Source of the DNA: Natronosporangium hydrolyticum
GTDB lineage: Bacteria > Actinomycetota > Actinomycetes > Mycobacteriales > Micromonosporaceae
DNA: 64,000 nt
Direction: 5' to 3'
NCBI RefSeq assembly: GCF_016925615.1
Contig: NZ_CP070499.1
Coordinates: forward strand, 3,038,001 to 3,102,000
This document shows positions 41,421-49,198 of this stretch, in pieces. The notes beneath the pieces were generated by a model. It did no database searches. It was given only the letters and a program-made list of their open reading frames with translations, and was not told where the DNA came from. The stretch's first letter is position 1. Each line of letters begins with the position of its first letter. The position numbers and the translations under genes were made by a program.

Positions 41421-42524
41421 ATGGACCCGCTAAATATAGATACCTGGCAAACTGAATCAGAACTACGCTTCGTCCTCCAGGGCGAGGTTGACCTGGCATC
41501 AGCGCCCGCGCTGCAGGAAGCCCTTGAGGCGGCGCTCGCCGGCCCCAACCTGGACCTGGTCGTCGACGTCTCCGAGGTGCACTTCCTGGACTGCACCGCC
41601 GTAGGCATCCTGCTACAGATCTGCGGTAAGGCTGAACCCCAGGGCCGCCGGCTACGAGTCACCGGCGCCACCGGGATGGTCCTGCAGGTGATGGAGACCG
41701 CGGGTGTGGCCAAACGACTCGGCGTCTACGAGTCCGCCGGGCATTGGCAGAGCGACGACGAGTCGACCTCGGACGAGCTGCTCGCCTTCCTGCTGGACAC
41801 CATGAGCCAGCTGCCGACCGGCGTCCGGGAGCGCGACCAGCTCCGGGACCGGGTGGTAACCGCCGGCACCCCGTTGGCCCACGCCCTGGCCCGCCGATTC
41901 ACCCATCGCGGTGAGCCGTTCGACGACCTGTACCAGGTGGCGATGGTCGGCCTACTGAAAGCAGTCGATGGCTACAACCCGCATCGGGGTCGCGAATTCG
42001 TCGCCTACGCGAAGCCGACCATCCTGGGCGAGCTGCGCCGCCACTTCCGCGATCGGACCTGGTCGATGAGCGTGCCTCGCCGGCACAAAGAGATGCGGCT
42101 CGCGCTCAACGGCGCCCGCGACGAACTCGCCCAGCGGCTCGGGCACTCGCCCAGCGTGGCCGAGCTCGCCGAACACCTACAGACCAGCACCGAAGAGGTG
42201 CTCGGGGCGATCGAGGCGGCGCAGGCGTACCAGTCCGTGCCGCTCTCCACTCCGGTGGGTGAGGACGAGGGGGTCACCCTCGCCGACATGGTCGGTTCCG
42301 ACGACCCGGACCTGGAAGCGGTCGAGAACCGAGCGGCGCTGCCGGTGCTGATCGGCAAGCTTCCCGAGCGGGAGCAGCGGATCCTGACCATGCGCTTCTA
42401 CGGCAACATGACCCAGTCGCAGATCGCCGACTCCACCGGGGTGTCCCAGATGCACGTCTCCCGGTTGTTGCGCGCCTCGCTCGACCGGCTCCGCGAGGAG
42501 CTGTTCAAGGAAGAGGTCGGGTAA
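41421..42524 (+). CDS. STAS domain fused to SigB-family sigma factor
   Basis: A 367-residue protein joining two normally separate parts of a partner-switching system. Residues about 1-110 are an anti-sigma-antagonist STAS domain (FVLQGEVDLASAPALQEAL, LVVDVSEVHFLDCTAVGILLQICGKAE); the phospho site reads DCTA, with Thr in the place of the usual Ser. Residues about 125-367 are a full sigma factor: region 2 EPFDDLYQVAMVGLLKAVDGYNP, region 3, and region 4 LPEREQRILTMRFYGNMTQSQIADSTGVSQMHVSRLL. The junction (HWQSDDESTSDELLAF) is acidic. The fusion could make activity self-gated by an anti-sigma kinase. Confidence 0.9.
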   Translation: MDPLNIDTWQTESELRFVLQGEVDLASAPALQEALEAALAGPNLDLVVDVSEVHFLDCTAVGILLQICGKAEPQGRRLRVTGATGMVLQVMETAGVAKRLGVYESAGHWQSDDESTSDELLAFLLDTMSQLPTGVRERDQLRDRVVTAGTPLAHALARRFTHRGEPFDDLYQVAMVGLLKAVDGYNPHRGREFVAYAKPTILGELRRHFRDRTWSMSVPRRHKEMRLALNGARDELAQRLGHSPSVAELAEHLQTSTEEVLGAIEAAQAYQSVPLSTPVGEDEGVTLADMVGSDDPDLEAVENRAALPVLIGKLPEREQRILTMRFYGNMTQSQIADSTGVSQMHVSRLLRASLDRLREELFKEEVG

Positions 42525-42531
42525 CCCCTAG

Positions 42532-44928
42532 TCAGGCCGCCGGGTCGGGTGCGACCCGGGCTGCCGGGACCACGTTCAGCTCCACGGCGGTCTGGTCCAC
42601 CCCGCCGTTGCGGAGGAGATAGTCGGTCGCTTCGGCCGCCGTCATCGGCGGTGCCAGCAGATAGCCCTGCCCCAGCGGGCAGCCCAACGCCCGTAACGCC
42701 GCCAGCTGCCGGGGGGTCTCGATCCCCTCCGCAACCGCCGCTAGCCGCATCGAATCGGCGATCGCCAGGATCGCTCGGACGATACTGTGGTCCTTGTCTT
42801 TGACGGTCATGCCGTGGACGAAACACAGATCGATCTTTACCAGTTCGATCGGGAATCGCTGCAGGTGGCTGAGGTTGGAGTACGCCGTGCCGAAGTCGTC
42901 CAGCGCGAACCTGACCCCCGCTGAGTGCAGACCTATGGCTCGGTCGGCGACCTCCTGGCACACCGTGCCGTACTCGGTGATCTCCAACCACAGGTCGCCC
43001 GGGGTCAACCCGGCTGCCCGGACGGTGGCCAGCAGGTCATGGGTGGACGCGGGGTCGCGTAGCTGCTCCGCGGTGGTGTTGACGCTGATCGCTAGCTGCG
43101 ACCCGCCGGGCAGGCCGCGCCAAGCGGCCAACTGCTCGCACGCTTGCCGGGTAGCCCACTTACCGATCGGCACGATCGCTCCGGTGTCTTCGGCCATCGG
43201 AACGAAGACGTCGGGCGGCACGTTGCCGTGCCGCGGATGCTGCCACCGCAGCAGCGCCTCGAACGCCACCACCTGCCCGGTGCCCAGGCCGACGATTGGC
43301 TGGTAATGCACGGTCAACTCGCCGCGCTCCAGTGCGTGCCCCAGCTCGGCGCGCAGGTCGAGGCGGTCCAACGCCCGATGGGAGGCGGCCTCGTCGAAGA
43401 CCTCGACCGCGCCGAGCCCGCGCTCCTTCGCCACATACATCGCGGCGTCGGCGTTCCGGAGCATGACGCTGGCGGTGGTCTCGCCCGGCACCCCGAGCAC
43501 CCCACCGACGCTGAGCGACACCGGCACCCGCTCCCCCTGCACCGGGAACTCCCGCTCCAGCGCGCGGCTGACCCGCCGGCCCACCCGAGCAACCTCGTCC
43601 AGATCGGTCACCGCGTCGAGCACCACCACGAACTCGTCACCGCCGAACCGGGCCAACAGGTCGCCGGGTCGGACGCTGCGCTGCAGCCGCTCGCCGACCT
43701 GTTGCAGCAGCTCGTCGCCGGCCTCATGGCCGTAGAAATCGTTGACCGCTTTGAACCGGTCAAGATCGCAGAAGAGCAGCCCGACCCGGTCGGTGCGCTC
43801 CGGGCGCAGCCGCTCATCCAGGTGTTGGCCGACCAGCACCCGGTTGGCCAATCCGGTGAGCGGATCGTGGGTCGCGCGGAGCTGCAGCGTCCGGTAAAGG
43901 TCGGCGTTGACCATGGCCACCGCCAGGTAGTTCGCGAAGATCGCCGCGACCTCCCGGGCATCGGCAGCGAACGGGTGCTGCCGGGCCCGCTGCGCGTAGA
44001 GCACCGCGGTGAGTACGCCGTCGCGAACGACCGGCACCCGCAGGCTGGTGGAGGAGGTCCGCGGCAGCAACTGTTCGTGAGCTGCCTCCTCGCCGGCGCC
44101 GACCAGTGGGTAGGGGTGCCACACGTCGGCGGCGGCGGCCGGCTGCGACCACAGCGCAAGCTCCGAGTCGGAGAGGCCTCGGTGAGCGCGCAACCACCCT
44201 TGGCCGTCCTCGATCGTTACCGCCCACGTCCGCTCGGCGCCGGTCAACTGGCGCAACTGCTCCACCGCCTCGTCCAGCAACGGCATCAGGTCCAGATGAC
44301 GGGCGAGCCGATGACCGTACCGGGCCAACCGCTCGATCACCAAGCTCCGCTCCCGCTGCTCCACGGCGTCCTGCAACCGGGCCGCGACCGAACGCAGTAT
44401 CTGCAGATCGGAACCGGTGAACGGCTCCGCATCACGCCGCAACAGGACCAGCAGGTCGTCGCCGGCCGGCTCACGGGAGAGTGGAATCCAGGCCCCCGCG
44501 CGGATCTTCAGGGTGGCCATCCAGCTCGGCAGGTCGGTGAGCGCGCACCCGCTGCGGTTGACCACCTCACGGGTCTGCAACGCCTCGGCGGCGGGCGGCG
44601 TCACCGGCCACCCCTCCCAGAGCACCGGATGTTCCTCCGGCAATCCGCAGGCCCCGGTCACGACCAGCCGCTCGGCCCGCCGGTCCGGGTCAACCGCGGA
44701 TTGCGCTGGCGGTGAGGCCGGGTCGGCGGGCTCCGCGAGCCGCGCGAGCACCACCACGTCGGCCCGGAACACCTCAGAGACCGCGGAGAGCGTCTTCTCC
44801 AGCAGGTGTTCTGGGTCCGCCTGTTCACCCAGCACCGACAACAGTCGGATCAGCCGGCTGGTGTCCCGGTACGCGGTGTGCGCGGCGGCGGTCGCCACCG
44901 CCAACTGTTCATGTACGTCTACCGACAC
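42532..44928 (-). CDS. GAF-GGDEF-EAL cyclic-di-GMP signalling protein
   Basis: A 798-residue soluble protein. Two GAF-like sensor regions cover about 1-345. The GGDEF domain follows (DPLTGLANRVLVGQHL; active site RFGGDEF; inhibitory I-site RPGD five residues before it). The EAL domain has VAFEALLRWQHP, DDFGTAYSNLSHL and EGIETPRQ. Both catalytic signatures look intact, so it may make and break c-di-GMP. GTG 44928 has GGTGGGG upstream. It starts 11 bases after the FIST gene on the same strand, which suggests co-expression and shared signalling. Confidence 0.93.
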   Translation of the reverse strand: MSVDVHEQLAVATAAAHTAYRDTSRLIRLLSVLGEQADPEHLLEKTLSAVSEVFRADVVVLARLAEPADPASPPAQSAVDPDRRAERLVVTGACGLPEEHPVLWEGWPVTPPAAEALQTREVVNRSGCALTDLPSWMATLKIRAGAWIPLSREPAGDDLLVLLRRDAEPFTGSDLQILRSVAARLQDAVEQRERSLVIERLARYGHRLARHLDLMPLLDEAVEQLRQLTGAERTWAVTIEDGQGWLRAHRGLSDSELALWSQPAAAADVWHPYPLVGAGEEAAHEQLLPRTSSTSLRVPVVRDGVLTAVLYAQRARQHPFAADAREVAAIFANYLAVAMVNADLYRTLQLRATHDPLTGLANRVLVGQHLDERLRPERTDRVGLLFCDLDRFKAVNDFYGHEAGDELLQQVGERLQRSVRPGDLLARFGGDEFVVVLDAVTDLDEVARVGRRVSRALEREFPVQGERVPVSLSVGGVLGVPGETTASVMLRNADAAMYVAKERGLGAVEVFDEAASHRALDRLDLRAELGHALERGELTVHYQPIVGLGTGQVVAFEALLRWQHPRHGNVPPDVFVPMAEDTGAIVPIGKWATRQACEQLAAWRGLPGGSQLAISVNTTAEQLRDPASTHDLLATVRAAGLTPGDLWLEITEYGTVCQEVADRAIGLHSAGVRFALDDFGTAYSNLSHLQRFPIELVKIDLCFVHGMTVKDKDHSIVRAILAIADSMRLAAVAEGIETPRQLAALRALGCPLGQGYLLAPPMTAAEATDYLLRNGGVDQTAVELNVVPAARVAPDPAA

Positions 44929-44939
44929 TCTGACCCCAC

Positions 44940-46199
44940 CTACAACGCGATCGTGGCGAGCGTGGCGTTGTGGTAGCCGGCCACTCCGGTGGTCCGCGCG
45001 AACTCGCCGTATGTATAGAACCCGAAGGTGGTGGCGCCGCTCGCCGCGCGCTGCACCGCCACCGCTTCGGCGCTGGGGTCTCCCAACAACAGCTCCAGCC
45101 GCGACAGGCAGCTGAATGCCAGCAGCACCGTCGGCTCGCGCTCCGCCATCGCTCCGATTACCACCGGCGACACCACCGAGAGCAGGTCGGCCGGGGTGGT
45201 CCCGACCACCTGCACCGGCGTGAACAGCGGCACCGGCACCAGCGTGCGCAGCTCTCCGGCCGAGTCCAGATAGACCGACCGCACCACCAACGACCCGTCT
45301 GGCTGCAGCAGCCCGAATGCGTGCGCCGGCTGTGGGCCCGGGCCGTGCAGCCAGCCCGGCCGCAGACCCCAGCGGGGATCGTCGAGCTGCTCCCGAACCA
45401 CAGCGACCGCCGGCCGGCCGCCGATCTCCTGGACCGCTCGGCCGTCGACCTGGGTCACCAGCAACGGCAGGCCGAGTGGACGCCAACCGTGCCCGACCGA
45501 GACGGTCAGCTGCCACGGCGCGTTGATCCAGACCGCCACCGCTGCGTCCTCGAGGACCCGGTCACCGTCGAAGACCAGGGTCCGTTCGACCAGCCCGTCG
45601 TCGGCGGCCGCCCCCCCGATGACCGGGACCGCCGCGCCCGCCACCTTGTACAAGCCGGCGACCAACGCTTGCTGATCGCCGCGCAGGCCGTCGGCGAGCA
45701 CGAGGATCGCCGAGTGCGGCGACGGTTCGTCCCCGGCGGCGCGGCGCGCGGAGCGGGCCAGTGCCCGGCCAGCCGCCTCGCTGTCGCGGGAGAGTCCGAC
45801 CACCGAACCCACCCCGAAATGGTAAGGGCCCGCGGACAACGCCAGCACCGCCACGCCCCGGCCAGGTCGGGTCAAGCCGCCGTCATGGATTGCGCCACTG
45901 GTGGTGGCGCCGACCAGCGGCGCGTCTCCGGTCACGTCGCGTACCCCGGCCAGCAGCTCTGGCAACTCGTAACGGACCGAACCGTAGACCATGACCAGGG
46001 CCGGCGGCTCGGCACCGAGTCCGCCGACCGCCGCAGCCGCCGCTGCCTGGCCGGCGGCTCGGCTGTCGGCCATCTCGCTAGCGCCGACGCCGCTGCGAAT
46101 CCGGTCCTTGCCAGCCGCGTCGGCCCTGGCCGCCCCATCGCTCAGCTCGCCGCTGCCCGGCTCGGGAACCCCGGTGAGCTGGCGGTCGGTAGACGACAT
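44940..46199 (-). CDS. FIST domain sensor protein
   Basis: A 419-residue protein with FIST_N (about 45-220: GLGAEPPALVMVYGSVRYELPELLAGVRDVTGDAPLVGATTSGAIHDGG, VAVLALSAGPYHFGVGSVVGLSRD) and FIST_C (about 230-400: VYLDSAGELRTLVPVPLFTPVQVV, REPTVLLAFSCLSRLELLLG and the closing GFYTYGEFART). FIST domains are thought to bind small ligands such as amino acids and are linked to signal transduction. ATG 46199 has GGAGG seven bases upstream. It heads a two-gene unit with the GGDEF-EAL protein. Confidence 0.92.
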   Translation of the reverse strand: MSSTDRQLTGVPEPGSGELSDGAARADAAGKDRIRSGVGASEMADSRAAGQAAAAAAVGGLGAEPPALVMVYGSVRYELPELLAGVRDVTGDAPLVGATTSGAIHDGGLTRPGRGVAVLALSAGPYHFGVGSVVGLSRDSEAAGRALARSARRAAGDEPSPHSAILVLADGLRGDQQALVAGLYKVAGAAVPVIGGAAADDGLVERTLVFDGDRVLEDAAVAVWINAPWQLTVSVGHGWRPLGLPLLVTQVDGRAVQEIGGRPAVAVVREQLDDPRWGLRPGWLHGPGPQPAHAFGLLQPDGSLVVRSVYLDSAGELRTLVPVPLFTPVQVVGTTPADLLSVVSPVVIGAMAEREPTVLLAFSCLSRLELLLGDPSAEAVAVQRAASGATTFGFYTYGEFARTTGVAGYHNATLATIAL

Positions 46200-46343
46200 G
46201 ATGATCCTCCCCCCGCCAACCCCCGATAGTGTCACACTGTGTAGCGCAACGGTAGCGGCGAGATCCGCTGGTGAGCACGATCAAGCGTCCGCCTGGCAGG
46301 CCCTGACCGGTCAGCGACGACCGACTCGCACGAACGGAGGAGG

Positions 46344-46394
46344 CCACGAAGCGGAGGCGGCCACGAAGCGGAGGCGGCCACAAAGCAGAGGCGG
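46344..46394. repeat. Three tandem 17-bp repeats
   Basis: CCACGAAGCGGAGGCGG occurs twice exactly (46344-46360, 46361-46377) and a third time with two changes (46378-46394). A weaker unit precedes at 46327-46343. It lies between the stop of the Rossmann-like gene and the start of the FIST gene. Function unknown. Confidence 0.8.
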
Positions 46395-46399
46395 CTAGG

Positions 46400-47866
46400 T
46401 CAGGAGCGGGCGCCGGTGAGACCCACCACGGCGGCGAGGCCGAGCGCGCTGCGTGGTGCGTAGCTGACCCGCCAGACCCCACCGTGGGCCGCGGCCGCCG
46501 CCTCCTCCTGCCACGGATGCCGCTTCGGCGGGGCGGGGTTCCGCAGGTCGTGCACGAGCAGCGCGGCCATCAGCGTGTTGCTCGTCGCCGGATCGAACAC
46601 CTCGACCCCAAATGCGTGCACCCCTGCGTAGGCGGCGGCGAGCGCCCGGTTCTTCACCACCGAGCGGGTCCGGGTCATCGGCGCCACGGTGAGGCTGACG
46701 GTGGCGCCGTTACTGCGCGCCTCTGTGGCCCGCCACCGCTGCACCCGCTTCGCGAGGGCGTAGTTCGGCCCCTGTTGCGGCACCAGACAGTCGAAGATGC
46801 CCGGGTCCGCCCCGGGCGGGTAGTTGCGGCGCAGCAACCGGCCGGCGGATAGCCACCGCACCGGCCGGCTCCAGACCGCCCGGTGGGCGTACGCGGCGGC
46901 CGAGTGGGCGACCACCTCGTCGGGCACCGCGTAGACATCGGTGGGCGTCGCCAGGAACGCCAACGCCGTCTCCGGACGCTGCTCACGAAGCTGGACCGCC
47001 ACCGCGTCCGCGGCGGCCGCGACCCGGACATGGGTGCCGCCATCGGCGTACGCGTAGTTGCCGAGCACCAACCGGCCAGGCTGCTCACCCAGCCACTGCG
47101 CTACCGCGGGCGCGTCGTGGATCAGGTTGGCGCCGGCCCGGCGGGTCAGCTCGCCGTCGCCTCGCACTGGGATCCGTAGTTCTCCCGCGTAGCGGCCGGC
47201 CAGCGGCAGCAGCCGGGACCAGATCTCCGGCCGCGGCAGGTCGACCGCCGCGATCCGGCCGCCCCATCGCAGCAGGGCGTGGACCGGCCCCATCTCGGCG
47301 CCGGCACCGAGCACCGCTACCGTCAGGTCAGACAGGTCGAGCCAGTCCGGGTTGGCGGCCACCGCGCGTACCGCCTCGGCACAGGAGGGTTCGATGATGC
47401 CGCGCTCGACCCAGTCGTCCAATTGGCGCTGCAGCCCGGCGCCGCGCAGCCGCTCGCCCCGGTACGGCACCGACAGCTCCGGTTCGACCGCGCGCGGACC
47501 GGTCACCACCTGGGTGGTCAGCGGCTCGGTTACCGGCCAGCCGCCGGCGAAGGCCTCAGCCAGCGGCGGCTCCGGCGCCGCGGCCGGCTGGTCCGTGGGG
47601 CGGACCCGGAGCTGCTGGTGCAGTGTGGCCAGCCCGTCGCGGGCGATCTGGCGGGCCGCCGACGGGTCATCGACCCCGGCCTCGACCAGTCGCCGAAAGT
47701 GCGTCAGGTAGCCGCTGCGCCAGTTGGTCTCCTGCTCCGCCGCGCGTGCGCCGACCGGGTCCACCCGGCGCAGCGCACCAGCGACCACCGCCCGCCCCAC
47801 CGCCGTAGTGCTCCGGGCACCGTCCGCGCGGCTGACTGGGAAGACCACGCCGGTCGGTCCCTCCAT
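46400..47866 (-). CDS. Conserved protein with Rossmann-like domain, unknown function
   Basis: A 488-residue soluble protein I do not recognise with confidence. Near residues 180-215 it has a dinucleotide-binding style segment, LTVAVLGAGAEMGPVHALLRWGGRIAAVDL. Further blocks are RLVLGNYAYADGGTHVRVAAAAD, ALAFLATPTDVYAVP and FDCLVPQQGPNYALAKRVQRWRA. The C-terminus has NTLMAALLVHDLRNPAPP. A dehydrogenase or an enzyme built on a Rossmann fold is plausible. It has no signal peptide. It is a single gene, divergent from the K+ channel and upstream of the FIST unit by 200 bases. Confidence 0.7.
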   Translation of the reverse strand: MEGPTGVVFPVSRADGARSTTAVGRAVVAGALRRVDPVGARAAEQETNWRSGYLTHFRRLVEAGVDDPSAARQIARDGLATLHQQLRVRPTDQPAAAPEPPLAEAFAGGWPVTEPLTTQVVTGPRAVEPELSVPYRGERLRGAGLQRQLDDWVERGIIEPSCAEAVRAVAANPDWLDLSDLTVAVLGAGAEMGPVHALLRWGGRIAAVDLPRPEIWSRLLPLAGRYAGELRIPVRGDGELTRRAGANLIHDAPAVAQWLGEQPGRLVLGNYAYADGGTHVRVAAAADAVAVQLREQRPETALAFLATPTDVYAVPDEVVAHSAAAYAHRAVWSRPVRWLSAGRLLRRNYPPGADPGIFDCLVPQQGPNYALAKRVQRWRATEARSNGATVSLTVAPMTRTRSVVKNRALAAAYAGVHAFGVEVFDPATSNTLMAALLVHDLRNPAPPKRHPWQEEAAAAAHGGVWRVSYAPRSALGLAAVVGLTGARS

Positions 47867-47985
47867 GGGTCGCTCCTCCCCTGGCTCGGCCGGCTGCGAT
47901 CACCGTGACGTTGTCCCACCGCCATGCTGCCACCGTCGGGCGACTTTCGCTGCCGCAGCCGTGGCCAATATCCGACAATTCGGGT

Positions 47986-48537
47986 ATGACGCCACGAGGT
48001 GCACAGCGGGCCGGCCGGGAGATAGCCCGGGCGCTGGCGGCATGTGCCCTACTGACCGGGATCTACTACCTGGTGCCGGTCGAACCCGGCATCGATGCGT
48101 TCTGGCGAGTTGTCCGCTCCGCACTCTCGGTGCTGGCGATCCTGGTATTGGCGGTCCTGATATCCCGGTCGGTGGTCCGGCTACTCCGCAACGCGGCGGG
48201 CAGCCGGCCCGCGAACCTCCTGGTGGCGCTCTGGGCCGGGGTGGTGCTCTTCGCCTTCCTGGACTTCCAGCTCGCGGTCGGCATGCCCGGACAGTTCACC
48301 CGGCTGGATACCAAGACCGACGCGCTCTACTTCGCCGTCAGCACCCTCACCACTGTCGGCTACGGCGATGTCCACGCCAGCGGGCAGTGGGGTCGCGGGT
48401 TGGTGATCCTGCAGCAGTTGTTCAACGTCGGAGTACTGGCGACCGCCGGCGCGGTGCTGCTCGACCGGCTCACCTCCGGCCATCCGCCTCCTCCGCCGCC
48501 GCCGAACTCCCCGACACCTCCCCAGCCGAACCGGTAA
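47986..48537 (+). CDS. Potassium channel family protein (2-TM pore type)
   Basis: A 183-residue membrane protein. Hydrophobic segments lie at about 12-30, 38-62, 73-92 and 137-160, with the selectivity filter TTVGYGD in STLTTVGYGDVHASGQWGRG between the last two. The C-terminus is Pro-rich and short, with no RCK or cyclic-nucleotide domain. ATG 47986 gives the compact N-terminus MTPRGAQRAG; the longer in-frame start is in promoter sequence. Its last 68 bases overlap the 3' end of the convergent kinase-like gene. Confidence 0.85.
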   Translation: MTPRGAQRAGREIARALAACALLTGIYYLVPVEPGIDAFWRVVRSALSVLAILVLAVLISRSVVRLLRNAAGSRPANLLVALWAGVVLFAFLDFQLAVGMPGQFTRLDTKTDALYFAVSTLTTVGYGDVHASGQWGRGLVILQQLFNVGVLATAGAVLLDRLTSGHPPPPPPPNSPTPPQPNR

Positions 48538-49096
48538 CCGCCGCCAGCACCGTCTCGATCGTCTCGGACGGCGTCTGCGCGGCCACGTCGACGACCAGGT
48601 CCGCGACCTCGCGGAACCGCGATTCCCGCTGTTGGTGCTGGCGACGCAGCATCACCAGCGGGTCGGCGTCATAGCGCGGCCGGTGGTCCCGCGGGTCCAT
48701 CCGCTCGGCGAGCACCTCCGGCGGGGCATACAACCACACCACGAACGCGTCGGCGAGCGCCGCGCGGCAGGCGGCATCGTCCACCACGCTGGCGGCAGCC
48801 GCCACCACCGGTGGGGGTGCGGCGGCGAGGGCATCCCGCAGATGCGCCGCCTCCCGCGAGTGCAGGGCAGGTTGCCCCAGGGTGGCGTACTGCTCCGCGG
48901 CGGAGTCACCAAACCACTCCAGAAGGTCGGCATCGCTGTCCCGGAACGGCCGACGCAGCGCGGCCGCCACCCGACTGCCCACTGTAGTCTTCCCGGAACC
49001 CATCAGCCCGACCACCACCACCGGCTGGTCGTCCTCGCCGAGATTCGACAATGCATCCACCTCCCCGGCAAATGCTAGAGGCCCGCCGACCGCCAC
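48470..49096 (-). CDS. Shikimate kinase-like P-loop protein
   Basis: A 208-residue nucleotide-binding protein. The P-loop GLMGSGKTTVGSRVAAALRRPFRDSDADL is followed by HSREAAHLRDALA, a Walker-B-like VVWLYAPPEVLAERM and a lid-like region RPRYDADPLVMLRRQHQQRESRFREVADLVVDV, matching shikimate/gluconate kinases. It is probably not the aroK of the main shikimate operon; the substrate cannot be assigned. The GTG start is uncertain by some codons. The C-terminal 20 residues are Ser/Ala/Glu-rich, within the overlap with the K+ channel gene. Confidence 0.8.
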   Translation of the reverse strand: MAVGGPLAFAGEVDALSNLGEDDQPVVVVGLMGSGKTTVGSRVAAALRRPFRDSDADLLEWFGDSAAEQYATLGQPALHSREAAHLRDALAAAPPPVVAAAASVVDDAACRAALADAFVVWLYAPPEVLAERMDPRDHRPRYDADPLVMLRRQHQQRESRFREVADLVVDVAAQTPSETIETVLAAVTGSAGEVSGSSAAAEEADGRR

Positions 49097-49198
49097 CGTG
49101 ACCTGCCCGGCTGTCGGAGGGTGCGGTTAGCATCCCCGGCATGCGCACCTGCTACCACTGCCTGGGCCCGGACCAGGTGCCAGCGCCGGGCGGCCCTC

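Noticed and set aside
43144-44715. 523-codon plus-strand frame over the GGDEF-EAL gene
   Set aside because: Antisense shadow, composition typical of high-GC reverse frames.
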